Of a DNA stretch of 64,000 bases, positions 1 to 9,152 are shown one piece after another. The number at the start of each line of letters is the position of its first letter. Position 1 is the first letter of the stretch. Origin of the DNA: Streptomyces hawaiiensis (GTDB taxonomy: Bacteria; Actinomycetota; Actinomycetes; Streptomycetales; Streptomycetaceae); the NCBI RefSeq assembly GCF_004803895.1, contig NZ_CP021978.1, positions 5,456,001 to 5,520,000 on the forward strand, given 5' to 3'. The notes under the pieces are model-generated. The model was not told where the DNA came from, searched no databases, and saw only the letters and a list, made by a program, of their open reading frames with translations. Made by a program: the position numbers and the translations under genes.

Positions 1-306
1 ATCAACTACGTGCGCGGCGTCCCGCCCGTCGTCAACGAGCCCGGCGTGACCGAACTGCTGCGCGACGCCATGATCGCCCGGCGCGGCGTCGAGTCCGTCG
101 AGGGCACCGAGCAGAGCCTCGGCGGCGAGGACTTCTCCTGGTACCTCGAGCACGTCCCCGGCGCCATGGCCCGCCTGGGCGTCCGCACCCCCGGCGAACG
201 CCACGTGCGCGACCTCCACCAAGGCGACTTCGACGTCGACGAGTCGGCCATCACGGTCGGAGTGGAACTCTTCACAGCCGCAGCCCTCGTCAACGGCCTC
301 CGCTAG
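1..306 (+). CDS. M20-family amidohydrolase, C-terminal fragment
   Basis: The window opens inside this gene: the frame is open from base 1 and the N-terminal part lies upstream. The 101 visible residues match the C-terminal end of an M20 (AmiA/HipO-like) amidohydrolase, a metal-dependent enzyme that hydrolyses N-acyl amino acids or small amides. The best marker is the Gly-Gly-Glu-Asp-Phe-Ser motif at fragment residues 41-46, followed by a Pro-Gly turn and a closing Ala-rich helix. The metal-binding His and Asp residues of the family would be upstream and cannot be checked. It is on the same strand as the bmp genes but separated from them by 450 bases with repeats and a hairpin, so it is probably not part of their transcription unit. 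Confidence 0.75.
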   Translation: MNYVRGVPPVVNEPGVTELLRDAMIARRGVESVEGTEQSLGGEDFSWYLEHVPGAMARLGVRTPGERHVRDLHQGDFDVDESAITVGVELFTAAALVNGLR

Positions 307-317
307 CGTCCCCCTGC

Positions 318-349
318 GGGGCGCGGGGAACGCCGCGACCAGCCACAAC
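318..349 (+). repeat. Short interspersed repeat, copy 1
   Basis: A 32-bp unit beginning GGGGCGCGGGGAAC and ending CGACCAGCCACAAC. It recurs at 394-424 and 31830-31861 with a few substitutions. All copies are intergenic. Function unknown. Confidence 0.75.
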
Positions 350-380
350 ACCACCGCACACCGCCAACGCCCCCAAGCAG

Positions 381-400
381 GCGCCCCTGTTTGGGGGCGC
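381..400. terminator. Hairpin after the amidohydrolase gene
   Basis: GCGCCCC (381-387) pairs with GGGGCGC (394-400) across a short loop. There is no T-run, as is common in Streptomyces. Its right arm is the start of interspersed repeat copy 2. Confidence 0.5.
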
Positions 401-424
401 GGGGAACTGCGCAACCAGCCACAA
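394..424 (+). repeat. Short interspersed repeat, copy 2
   Basis: This matches the copy at 31830-31861 at nearly every position (GGGGCGCGGGGAACTGCGC core, then an ACCAGCCACAA end). It lies 45 bases after copy 1 in the same orientation. Confidence 0.75.
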
Positions 425-690
425 TGAAGCCGCACACCGACAACGACCTCAAGCCCCCACGACCCGACCCGGGCGGCGACACCCCTGGCCACCCCCACCG
501 GCCACCCCGGCGGAGCCTCCGGTTGCGAGCGGCGCAGCCTCACGGCAGCCTGGTGCGCGTGGCGAGGTAGACACGCGCCGTATTCCCGAGTACACCTTTC
601 GACCCCGTTCGATCCCGTGGTTCACAAGGGCGTAACCGGCCATCGGCACGAATGGATAACGGCCCCGCGGCGAACCGTTCCCAGGAGTGT

Positions 691-702
691 CTACGCGCGT
701 TA
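691..702. promoter_or_regulatory. Nucleoside-regulon palindrome, bmp1 site
   Basis: CTACGCGCGTTA, a variant of the perfect palindrome CTACGCGCGTAG found at four other nucleoside genes in this window. It lies 54 bases before the bmp1 start. The 3' half differs at the last two bases, exactly as at the bmp2 site. Confidence 0.7.
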
Positions 703-756
703 ATGTGCGCCGAACCGAGCACCCACTGCGGGGCTTTGGAGAATGGGGAACTTCAG

Positions 757-1800
<1,044 letters not shown>

Positions 1801-1831
1801 AGCCGAGCAGAACAGCCCTCGCAGGGCAGCA

Positions 1832-1865
1832 GAGCGGGCGGACACCCCAGGGTGTCCGTCCGCTC
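1832..1865. terminator. Hairpin after bmp1
   Basis: GAGCGGGCGGACACC pairs with GGTGTCCGTCCGCTC (one G-T pair), loop of about four bases, starting 32 bases after the bmp1 stop. It separates bmp1 from the bmp2 promoter region. Confidence 0.75.
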
Positions 1866-2001
1866 CGTGCTTCCCGCCCCCGCGGAACGGGATCACCCAG
1901 CGCCACCTTCCGTTTGCGGTCGGCAACGCCCGGACCAAGGCCCGGTGATGGCTTGGCCACGGGCGCATAACAAGGTGGACAGAAGGGGTTTTCAGGCAGG
2001 T

Positions 2002-2013
2002 CTACGCGCGTTA
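2002..2013. promoter_or_regulatory. Nucleoside-regulon palindrome, bmp2 site
   Basis: CTACGCGCGTTA, identical to the bmp1 site. Similarity to that site continues downstream (TTAAT, then TGCG and CGAA blocks), so the two promoter regions were probably duplicated with their genes. It lies 77 bases before the bmp2 start. Confidence 0.7.
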
Positions 2014-2090
2014 ATCTGCGGCGAAGCCAGCGCTGAAGCTGAACCGTCCCGGCGCTGTGCGACCTCGTTGTACGACAGGAGCACCCACAC

Positions 2091-3137
2091 ATGCGCCGGA
2101 TTTCCCGGATCACGGTCGCAGGCGCAGCGACCGCCTCCCTGGCCCTCGCGCTCTCCGCCTGCGGCAGCACCTCGACCTCCGGGTCGTCCGACTCGAAGGG
2201 CGACAAGGGGCTCGCCATCGCCTACGACGTCGGCGGCAAGGGTGACCAGTCCTTCAACGACGCCGCCTACGCGGGCCTGGAACAGGCGAAGAAGGAGTTC
2301 GGGTACCAGACGGCCGACGTCGAGCCCACCGAGGGTGAGACGAACGCCGACAAGGAGCAGCGCCTGGCCTCCCTGGCCAAGCAGGGCTACAACCCGGTCA
2401 TCGGTGTCGGTTACGCGTACGCCGCGGCCGTGAAGGGTGCCGCGGAGAAGTTCCCCGACACCACCTTCGGCATCGTCGACGACGCCACGATCAACACCAA
2501 GAACGTGGCCGACCTCGTCTTCAACGAGGAGCAGGCCTCCTACCTGGCCGGCGTCGCCGCCGCCAAGACCTCCAAGTCGAAGGTCGTCGGCTTCGTCGGC
2601 GGTGTGGACATCCCGCTGATCCACAAGTTCCAGGCGGGCTTCGCGCAGGGCGTCAAGGAGACCGACCCGAAGGTCAAGGTGCTCTCCCAGTACCTCACCC
2701 AGACGGCCGAGGAGGGCGGTTTCGCCAGCCCCGACAAGGGCAAGACGGCTGCCGAGGGCCAGATCGAGAAGAAGGCCGACGTGGTGTACGCGGCCGCCGG
2801 CCTGTCCGGTCAGGGTGTCATCGAGGCCGCCGCCGCCAACAAGGTGTGGGCCATCGGTGTCGACTCCGACCAGTACCAGCAGGAAGCCCTCGCGAAGTAC
2901 AAGGACTCCATCCTGACCTCGGCGATGAAGGACGTCGCCAAGGCGGTGTACAACCTGGCGAAGTCGGTCGAGGACGGCAAGCCCGAGACCGGTATCGTTC
3001 GTGGCGATCTGAAGACCGGCGAGGTGAGCCTGTCGAACTCCAACCCGAAGTTCGCGGACGACGCCGAGCTCCAGGCAGCCATCAAGACGGCCAAGGAGAA
3101 GATCATCAGCGGCGAGATCAAGGTCAAGAGCAGCTGA
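2091..3137 (+). CDS. BMP-family (PnrA-like) nucleoside-binding lipoprotein 2
   Basis: A 348-residue paralogue of the preceding gene; most of the mature domain is the same residue for residue. The signal peptide has a Leu-Ser-Ala-Cys lipobox with the lipidated Cys at position 24, then a Ser/Thr/Gly linker. The start ATG at 2091 follows an AGGAG ribosome site (about 2077-2081). It ends with charged Lys-rich repeats before the stop and is followed by a hairpin, then the ABC transporter operon. By family knowledge it should capture nucleosides for that transporter. Whether the two paralogues differ in preference (for example purine versus pyrimidine nucleosides) cannot be told from sequence; their C-terminal thirds diverge most. 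Confidence 0.9.
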   Translation: MRRISRITVAGAATASLALALSACGSTSTSGSSDSKGDKGLAIAYDVGGKGDQSFNDAAYAGLEQAKKEFGYQTADVEPTEGETNADKEQRLASLAKQGYNPVIGVGYAYAAAVKGAAEKFPDTTFGIVDDATINTKNVADLVFNEEQASYLAGVAAAKTSKSKVVGFVGGVDIPLIHKFQAGFAQGVKETDPKVKVLSQYLTQTAEEGGFASPDKGKTAAEGQIEKKADVVYAAAGLSGQGVIEAAAANKVWAIGVDSDQYQQEALAKYKDSILTSAMKDVAKAVYNLAKSVEDGKPETGIVRGDLKTGEVSLSNSNPKFADDAELQAAIKTAKEKIISGEIKVKSS

Positions 3138-3160
3138 CGAGCGACTGCCTCGAAGCAGGC

Positions 3161-3179
3161 GGTAACCCCCGGGGTTACG
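3161..3179. terminator. Short hairpin after bmp2
   Basis: GTAACCCC (3162-3169) and GGGGTTAC (3171-3178) form a near-perfect inverted repeat 24 bases after the bmp2 stop; weaker flanking GCGG/CCGC pairs extend it. The tiny loop makes it a modest terminator candidate. Confidence 0.5.
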
Positions 3180-3259
3180 TCCGCTCGACGGGTTACGGGG
3201 GGCTGCTCCTCGTACCCCGTTGCCGCGGGGCGTCGGCCCCTTTGTATGCCGTAGGGGCG

Positions 3260-3271
3260 CTACGCGCGTAG
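3260..3271. promoter_or_regulatory. Nucleoside-regulon palindrome, ABC transporter site
   Basis: A perfect 12-bp palindrome CTACGCGCGTAG, 28 bases before a possible ATC start at 3300 and 76 bases before the GTG at 3348. It is placed to control the whole transporter-cdd operon. Confidence 0.75.
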
Positions 3272-3347
3272 ACGGCCCCCGTCCCCAGGAGAGTGCGCCA
3301 TCAACGCGTCCAGCAGCCCTCCGGCCGGAGCGGCGGTCAACGAATCG

Positions 3348-4919
3348 GTGACCGCCGTCGAACTCGCCGGGATCACCAAGCGTTTCCCCGGTGTCGTGGC
3401 CAACCACGACATCCACCTCAGTGTCCGCAAGGGCACCGTGCACGCCCTCGTCGGCGAGAACGGCGCCGGCAAGTCCACGCTGATGAAGATCCTCTACGGC
3501 ATGCAGAAGCCGGACGAGGGCACCATCGCCGTCGACGGGCAGCAGGTCAGCTTCTCCTCGCCGGCCGACGCCATCGTCCGCGGCATCGGCATGGTCCACC
3601 AGCACTTCATGCTCGCCGACAACCTCACGGTCCTCGAGAACGTGGTCCTCGGCAGCGAGAAGCTCTACGGCATCGGCGCCAGGGCCCGCCGCAAGATCAA
3701 GGAACTCTCCGAGCGCTACGGCCTCGACGTCAAGCCCGACCTCCTGGTCGAGGAGCTCGGCGTCGCCGCCCGCCAGCGCGTGGAGATCCTCAAGGTCCTC
3801 TACCGCGGCGCCACCACCCTCATCCTCGACGAGCCGACCGCCGTGCTCGTGCCGCAGGAGGTCGACGCCCTCTTCGCCAACCTGCGCGAACTGCGCTCCG
3901 AGGGCCTGTCGGTCATCTTCATCTCGCACAAGCTCGGCGAGGTGCTCTCCGTCGCCGACGACATCACGGTCATCCGCCGCGGCACCACCGTCGGTACGGC
4001 CGTCCCCGCCGAGACGACGCCCCGTCAGCTCGCCGAGATGATGGTCGGCAGCGAGCTGCCCACACCCGAGACGGCCGAGTCCACGGTCACCGACCGCCCG
4101 GTCATCACCGTCGACCAGTTGCGCCTCGCGACCCCGGGCGGCAAGGCCCTCCTGGACGACATCAGCTTCACCATCCACGCGGGCGAGGTCCTCGGCATCG
4201 CCGGTGTCGAGGGCAACGGCCAGACCGAACTGGTCGACGCGCTCATCGGCCTCAGGGCCGCCGACACCGGCACCATCCGGCTCGCCGACGAGGAGATCAC
4301 CGCCTGGCCCACCCGCAGGCGCCGCGAACAGGGCATCGGCTACATCCCCGAGGACCGGCACCGCCACGGCCTGCTCCTGGAGGCGCCCCTCTGGGAGAAC
4401 CGCATCCTCGGCCACGTCACCGAGAAGCCCCTCGCCAAGGGCGTCTGGCTGGACCCGAAGGCGGCCCAGGAGGACACCCGCCGGATCGTGACGGAGTACG
4501 ACGTCCGCACCCCCGGCATCGACGTCACCGCCGCCTCCCTGTCCGGCGGCAATCAGCAGAAGCTGATCGTCGGCCGCGAGATGAGCCACAAGCCGCGCTT
4601 CCTCATCGCCGCGCACCCCACCCGGGGCGTGGACGTCGGAGCCCAGGCCGCCATCTGGGACCACATCCGCGACGCCCGCCGCGAAGGCCTGGCCGTGCTG
4701 CTGATCTCCGCCGACCTGGACGAGCTGATCGGCCTGTCCGACACACTGCGCGTGATCTACAACGGCAAGCTGGTCGCGGACGCCGACCCGGCCACCATCA
4801 CCCCCGAGGAGCTCGGCTCGGCCATGACCGGTGCCGCCACCGGGCACCTCGAGCACGACGACACCCCCGAGACCTCGAAGGCCGACGCCCCCGAGTCTCC
4901 GGAAGACGAGGCCCGCTGA
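3348..4919 (+). CDS. Nucleoside ABC transporter ATPase, two fused ATPase domains
   Basis: A 523-residue sugar/nucleoside-type importer ATPase with two nucleotide-binding domains in tandem, as in RbsA and the BMP-linked transporters. Domain 1 has Walker A GENGAGKST (residues 36-44), a Q-loop region (MVHQHFM) and Walker B LILDEPTA. Domain 2 has a degenerate P-loop (VEGNGQTE, no Lys), a clear LSGGNQQK signature and a Walker B in which Gln/Asp is replaced (IAAHPTRGVD). Asymmetric domains like this are normal for the family. Start choice: GTG 3348 has no good ribosome site. An AGGAGAG at 3288-3294 sits at ideal distance from an in-frame ATC at 3300, which would add 16 residues. It overlaps the next gene by one base, so the genes are co-transcribed. 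Confidence 0.92.
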   Translation: MTAVELAGITKRFPGVVANHDIHLSVRKGTVHALVGENGAGKSTLMKILYGMQKPDEGTIAVDGQQVSFSSPADAIVRGIGMVHQHFMLADNLTVLENVVLGSEKLYGIGARARRKIKELSERYGLDVKPDLLVEELGVAARQRVEILKVLYRGATTLILDEPTAVLVPQEVDALFANLRELRSEGLSVIFISHKLGEVLSVADDITVIRRGTTVGTAVPAETTPRQLAEMMVGSELPTPETAESTVTDRPVITVDQLRLATPGGKALLDDISFTIHAGEVLGIAGVEGNGQTELVDALIGLRAADTGTIRLADEEITAWPTRRRREQGIGYIPEDRHRHGLLLEAPLWENRILGHVTEKPLAKGVWLDPKAAQEDTRRIVTEYDVRTPGIDVTAASLSGGNQQKLIVGREMSHKPRFLIAAHPTRGVDVGAQAAIWDHIRDARREGLAVLLISADLDELIGLSDTLRVIYNGKLVADADPATITPEELGSAMTGAATGHLEHDDTPETSKADAPESPEDEAR

Positions 4920-6037
4920 TGAAGAAGTTCGACAAGGAGCGCGTGCTCCTCGCGGTGGCCGGACCGGTCATCGCGCTGGCCGTGGCCTTCGTCCTGAGCG
5001 CGATCGTGCTGCTCGCCTCGGGCAAGAGTCCCTTCGAGCCGTTCGCCCTGATGTTCGAGCAGATCGGCTTCTCGGACATCCAGGTGCTGGTCATCAACCA
5101 GGCCTCGATGTACTACATCGCGGCCCTCGCGGTGGCCATCGGCTTCCGGATGAACCTGTTCAACATCGGCGTCGACGGCCAGTACCAGCTCGGCGCCATG
5201 ATGGCCGCCGTCGTCGGCGCCCACATGCACCTGCCGGCCGCCCTGCAGGTCCCGCTGCTGCTCCTGACCGCCGTCCTCACCGGCGCCTTCTGGTCCGGCA
5301 TCGCCGGTGTCCTCAAGGTCACCCGCGGCGTCAGCGAGGTCGTCGCCACGATCATGCTCAACGCGATCGCCACCTCCGTGATCGCCTACCTGTGGCTGCC
5401 CGACGTCTTCGGCGTGAAGGTCGGCAACAACAACACCACCGGCGAGATGCACGAGTCCGGCTGGATCCCCGGCATCCCGATGGGCGCCGCCGGCGAGATC
5501 TACGGCCTGGTGCTGCTCGCCGTCCTGCTCGGCATCGGCTACTGGGTCGTCCTCAACCGCACCCGCTTCGGCTTCGACCTGCGCGCCTCCGGCGCCTCGC
5601 AGACCGCCGCCGCGGCCAGCGGCGTCGACCCCAAGCGCATGGTGCTCAGCGCCATGCTGATCTCCGGCGGCATCGCGGGCCTCGCCGGCCTGCCGATCCT
5701 GCTCGGCGACACCCACACCTACGACCTGAACTTCCCCACCGGCATCGGCTTCCTCGGCATCGGCATCGCCCTGCTCGGCCGCAACAGCCCCGTCGGCATC
5801 GCCTTCGCCGCCCTGCTGTGGGCCTGGCTCGACAAGGCCTCGCCCGAGCTGGACTTCCACGGCTACGACAAGGAGATCGCGGTCATCATGCAGGGCCTGA
5901 TCGTGCTCTCCGTCGTCGTCTCCTACGAGGCCGTCCGCGAATGGGGCCTGCGCCGCCAGCAGCGCCGCGTCGGTGCCGAACTCGCCGCCGGTCACGTCCT
6001 CGGCGCTCAGAACACGAAGGAGGTGGCTGGCCGATGA
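4919..6037 (+). CDS. Nucleoside ABC transporter permease 1
   Basis: A 372-residue inner-membrane permease of the BPD_transp_2 (RbsC/YufP-like) family with about eight to ten hydrophobic segments, beginning with a long one at residues 10-35. Recognisable family stretches include the GVDGQYQLGAM loop and the EVVATIMLNAI segment that contacts the ATPase. The ATG overlaps the ATPase stop and its own TGA overlaps the next ATG by four bases, giving strict translational coupling of the three transporter genes. It should form the channel as a heterodimer with the next gene product. Confidence 0.92.
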   Translation: MKKFDKERVLLAVAGPVIALAVAFVLSAIVLLASGKSPFEPFALMFEQIGFSDIQVLVINQASMYYIAALAVAIGFRMNLFNIGVDGQYQLGAMMAAVVGAHMHLPAALQVPLLLLTAVLTGAFWSGIAGVLKVTRGVSEVVATIMLNAIATSVIAYLWLPDVFGVKVGNNNTTGEMHESGWIPGIPMGAAGEIYGLVLLAVLLGIGYWVVLNRTRFGFDLRASGASQTAAAASGVDPKRMVLSAMLISGGIAGLAGLPILLGDTHTYDLNFPTGIGFLGIGIALLGRNSPVGIAFAALLWAWLDKASPELDFHGYDKEIAVIMQGLIVLSVVVSYEAVREWGLRRQQRRVGAELAAGHVLGAQNTKEVAGR

Positions 6038-7299
6038 CCACCGCGACCGACGTCAACCAGCCCACGCTGCAGCCCGCGGCGCCGACCGGCCGCCGCCTGT
6101 CGTGGCCCGTCCTGCTGCTCATCATCGCCGGAGGCCTGGCGCTCACCTCGATCGTGCGCCTCATCACCGGCGCCGACGGCATCACCAACGTCAGCCAGAT
6201 GTCCACCGCGCTCCAGCTCGCCGTGCCGATCGGCCTCGCCGGTCTCGGCGGTCTGTGGGCCGAGCGCGCGGGCGTGGTCAACATCGGCCTCGAGGGCATG
6301 ATGATCCTCGGCACCTGGTTCGGTGCCTGGGCCGGCTTCCAGTGGGGCCCGTGGACCGGTGTCCTGGTCGGCATCCTCGGCGGCGCGCTCGGCGGCCTGC
6401 TGCACGCCTTCGTCACCGTCACCTTCAACGTCAACCACATCGTCTCCGGTGTGGCGATCAACATCCTCGCCCTCGGCGCCACCCGCTACCTCGCGCCCCT
6501 GGCCTTCGAGGGCCACACCGGCGGCTCCGCCAAGCAGTCCCCGGCGGTCGACTCCCTCGGGAACTTCACGGTGCCCGGACTGTCCGACGCCCTGAGGGAC
6601 CTCAACGCCCACGGCTGGTTCCTGATCTCCGACATCGCCGGCCTGCTCGGCGGCCTGGTCACCAACGTGTCCTGGCTGACCCTGATCGCCGTCGCCCTGA
6701 TCCCCGCCACCTGGTGGATCCTGTGGCGGACCGCGTTCGGCCTGCGGCTGCGCTCCTGCGGTGAGAACCCGGTCGCCGCCGAGTCCCTCGGCGTCAACGT
6801 CTACAAGTACAAGTACATCGCCGTCGTCATCTCCGGCGGCCTGGCCGGCCTCGGCGGTGTCTTCCTGTCCATCGTGGCCAACCCCTTCTACCTGGAGGGC
6901 CAGGTCAGCGGACGCGGCTTCATCGGCCTCGCGGCGATGATCTTCGGTAACTGGATGCCGGGCGGCCTCGCCCTCGGCGCGGGCCTGTTCGGCTACACCG
7001 ACAGCCTCAACCTGCGCGGCGGCTCCGCCAACGTCCACGCCCTGCTGCTGCTCGGCGCGCTGCTGCTGATCATCGGCGCGATCTGGCTGGTCGTCCGCAA
7101 GAAGTACGTCCCGGCCGTGGCCACCCTGATCGCCGGCGCCCTGGTGTTCACCTGGTACGCGACCACCGACGAGGTCCCCAACCAGGTCGTCTCCGCCACG
7201 CCGTACGTCATCACCCTGGTCGTCCTCGCCCTGTCCGCGCAGCGGCTGCGGATGCCGAGGGCCAACGGCATGCCGTACCGGAAGGGGCAGGGCAAGTGA
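6034..7299 (+). CDS. Nucleoside ABC transporter permease 2
   Basis: A 421-residue permease, second half of the heterodimeric channel (YufQ-like). It has an N-terminal Pro/Thr-rich cytoplasmic tail of about 25 residues and then about ten hydrophobic segments. The GLWAERAGVVNIGLEG motif near residue 75 is typical of this subfamily, as is the SGVAINILALG coupling segment. Its ATG lies in the ATGA overlap with permease 1, and its TGA overlaps the GTG of the cytidine deaminase gene, so import and deamination are encoded by one message. Confidence 0.92.
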   Translation: MTTATDVNQPTLQPAAPTGRRLSWPVLLLIIAGGLALTSIVRLITGADGITNVSQMSTALQLAVPIGLAGLGGLWAERAGVVNIGLEGMMILGTWFGAWAGFQWGPWTGVLVGILGGALGGLLHAFVTVTFNVNHIVSGVAINILALGATRYLAPLAFEGHTGGSAKQSPAVDSLGNFTVPGLSDALRDLNAHGWFLISDIAGLLGGLVTNVSWLTLIAVALIPATWWILWRTAFGLRLRSCGENPVAAESLGVNVYKYKYIAVVISGGLAGLGGVFLSIVANPFYLEGQVSGRGFIGLAAMIFGNWMPGGLALGAGLFGYTDSLNLRGGSANVHALLLLGALLLIIGAIWLVVRKKYVPAVATLIAGALVFTWYATTDEVPNQVVSATPYVITLVVLALSAQRLRMPRANGMPYRKGQGK

Positions 7300-7700
7300 C
7301 CGGCACCGGCCCGGACGCCGACTGGGAGAAGCTGCGTGCGGTGGCCCGGGACGCCATGTCCCGGGCGTACGCCCCGTACTCCGGCTACCCGGTCGGCGTG
7401 GCGGCCCGGGTCGACGACGGCCGGATCATCTCCGGCTGCAACGTCGAGAACGCCTCGTACGGACTCGGCCTGTGCGCCGAGTGCGGCCTGGTGTCCGAGC
7501 TGCACAACACCGGCGGCGGCCGGCTGACGCACTTCACCTGCGTCGACCGCGACGGCGCCACGCTCGTCCCGTGCGGCCGCTGCCGCCAGCTGCTCCACGA
7601 GTTCGGCGGCCCCGACCTCCTGCTGGAGACCCCGGCGGGGATCCTGCCGCTGTCCCGGATGCTGCCCCAGGCCTTCGGCCCGGACCACCTCACCAAGTAA
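7296..7700 (+). CDS. cdd: Cytidine deaminase
   Basis: A 134-residue zinc enzyme that converts cytidine and deoxycytidine to uridine and deoxyuridine, of the small homotetrameric type. The zinc site is visible as Cys60-Ala-Glu62 (Glu62 the proton shuttle) and Pro92-Cys93-Gly-Arg-Cys96. The NVENASYGLGLCAE segment binds the ribose. The GTG start overlaps the stop of permease 2, so it is the fourth gene of the transporter operon. It feeds uridine and deoxyuridine to the phosphorylase encoded next, after an 87-base gap with a strong hairpin. Confidence 0.95.
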   Translation: MTGTGPDADWEKLRAVARDAMSRAYAPYSGYPVGVAARVDDGRIISGCNVENASYGLGLCAECGLVSELHNTGGGRLTHFTCVDRDGATLVPCGRCRQLLHEFGGPDLLLETPAGILPLSRMLPQAFGPDHLTK

Positions 7701-7703
7701 TCC

Positions 7704-7755
7704 CCGTACGGCCCCCCTGAGTCGCTCACGCGACCGGCTCGGAGGGGCCGTACGG
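7704..7755. terminator. Hairpin between cdd and deoA
   Basis: CCGTACGGCCCC (7704-7715) pairs with GGGGCCGTACGG (7744-7755), with further pairing inside. It lies right after the cdd stop and could end or attenuate the transporter-cdd message before deoA. Confidence 0.75.
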
Positions 7756-7787
7756 CTTCTGGAACCCTCGGAAGGGAAAGCCAAGCC

Positions 7788-9070
7788 ATGGCCATGGACG
7801 TCATCTCCGTCATCCGCACCAAGCGGGACCGCGGCGAGCTCAGCGACGCGCAGATCGACTGGGTCATCGACGCGTACACCCGCGGGGAGGTCGCCGACGA
7901 GCAGATGTCCGCTCTCGCCATGGCGATCCTGCTGAACGGCATGAACCGCCGCGAGATCGCCCGCTGGACGGCCGCGATGATCGCCTCCGGCGAGCGCATG
8001 GACTTCTCGTCCCTGTCCCGCCCGACCGCCGACAAGCACTCCACAGGCGGCGTCGGCGACAAGATCACCCTGCCGCTGGCCCCCTGGTCGCCGCCTGCGG
8101 CGCGGCCGTCCCCCAGCTGTCGGGCCGCGGCCTCGGCCACACCGGCGGCACCCTGGACAAACTGGAGTCGATCCCCGGCTGGCGCGCCCTGCTGTCGAAC
8201 GAGGAGATGCTCTCGGTGCTGGACGGCACCGGCGCGGTGATCTGCGCGGCGGGCGACGGCCTGGCCCCCGCCGACAAGAAGCTCTACGCCCTCCGCGACG
8301 TCACCGGCACGGTCGAGGCGATCCCGCTGATCGCCTCCTCGATCATGTCGAAGAAGATAGCCGAGGGCACGGGCTCCCTGGTCCTGGACGTGAAGGTCGG
8401 CACCGGCGCCTTCATGAAGACGATCGAGGACGCCCGCGAGCTGGCCTCCACCATGGTCGGCCTGGGCACGGACCACGGCGTGAAGACGGTCGCGCTCCTC
8501 ACGGACATGGCCACTCCCCTCGGCCTGACCGCCGGCAACGCCCTGGAGGTCCGCGAGTCGGTGGAGGTCCTGGCGGGCGGCGGCCCGGCGGACGTGGTCG
8601 AGCTGACGATCGCCCTGGCCCGCGAGATGCTCGACGCGGCCGGAGTGAAGGACGCCGACCCGGCGAAGGCCCTGGCTGACGGCTCGGCGATGGACGTCTG
8701 GCGCCGCATGATCGCGGCCCAGGGCGGCGACCCGGACGCGGAACTGCCGGTGGCCCGCGAGCAGCACGTCATCAAGGCCCCGGCCTCGGGCGTCCTGACC
8801 CGCCTCGACGCCTACGGCATCGGCGTCGCCGCCTGGCGCCTCGGCGCGGGCCGTGCCCGCAAGGAGGACCCGGTCCAGGCGGGCGCGGGCATCGAGATGC
8901 ACGCCAAGCCCGGCGACCAGGTCACCGAGGGCCGGCCCCTCCTGACCCTCCACACGGACACCCCGGACCGCTTCGAGTACGCCCTCCAGGCGGTCGAGGG
9001 CTCCTACGACATCGCCGCGCCGGGAACGGACTTCACGGCGTCGCCGGTGGTGCTGGAGCGGATCGCCTGA
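7788..9070 (+). pseudogene. deoA: Thymidine phosphorylase with a -1 frameshift
   Basis: The two halves of a thymidine phosphorylase, which splits thymidine or deoxyuridine with phosphate into base and deoxyribose-1-phosphate. The first frame (7788 to about 8084) carries the phosphate-binding KHSTGGVGDK signature at residues 83-92. The second frame (from 8084 to 9070) carries the rest of the protein to a normal C-terminus. Exactly one C appears to be missing from the C-run at 8080-8084: with six Cs the text reads on as Leu-Ala-Pro-Leu-Val-Ala-Ala-Cys. Both halves keep full coding quality. The cause may be a base-calling error, a recent mutation, or -1 slippage on the C-run. It follows cdd on the same strand and its product belongs to the same pathway. 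Ribosome site GGAAGGGA near 7769. Confidence 0.85.
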
Positions 9071-9091
9071 CCAGGGGGTTCCCTCTCGGGT

Positions 9092-9125
9092 GAACGGGAC
9101 CGGTGAACCCCCGCCGGTCCCGTTC
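9092..9125. terminator. Bidirectional hairpin between deoA and the AEC transporter gene
   Basis: GAACGGGACCGG (9092-9103) and CCGGTCCCGTTC (9114-9125) form a perfect 12-bp stem between two convergent genes. Confidence 0.8.
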
Positions 9126-9152
9126 GGCTCGGGCGACTTGGCCGTAGCCCAG

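Larger units (their letters stand above)
307..756. other. Intergenic region: repeats, hairpin and bmp1 promoter region
   Basis: No gene is supported in these 450 bases. The first 120 bases hold two copies of a short interspersed Streptomyces repeat and a hairpin (381-400) likely to end transcription of the amidohydrolase gene. The part from about 560 to 756 is less GC-rich and should hold the bmp1 promoter and its operator-like palindrome at 691-702. Confidence 0.6.

Noticed and set aside
1992..4856. A 954-codon open frame on the minus strand opposite bmp2 and the ABC ATPase
   Set aside because: Its sequence is the low-complexity Gly/Asp/Leu/Val pattern of an antisense shadow in GC-rich DNA; the + strand genes there are unambiguous.
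3293..4918. A + strand frame starting at GTG 3293 and continuing into permease 1
   Set aside because: The part before 4919 is an Arg/Pro/His-rich shadow of the ATPase gene. Only the region from ATG 4919 is the permease.
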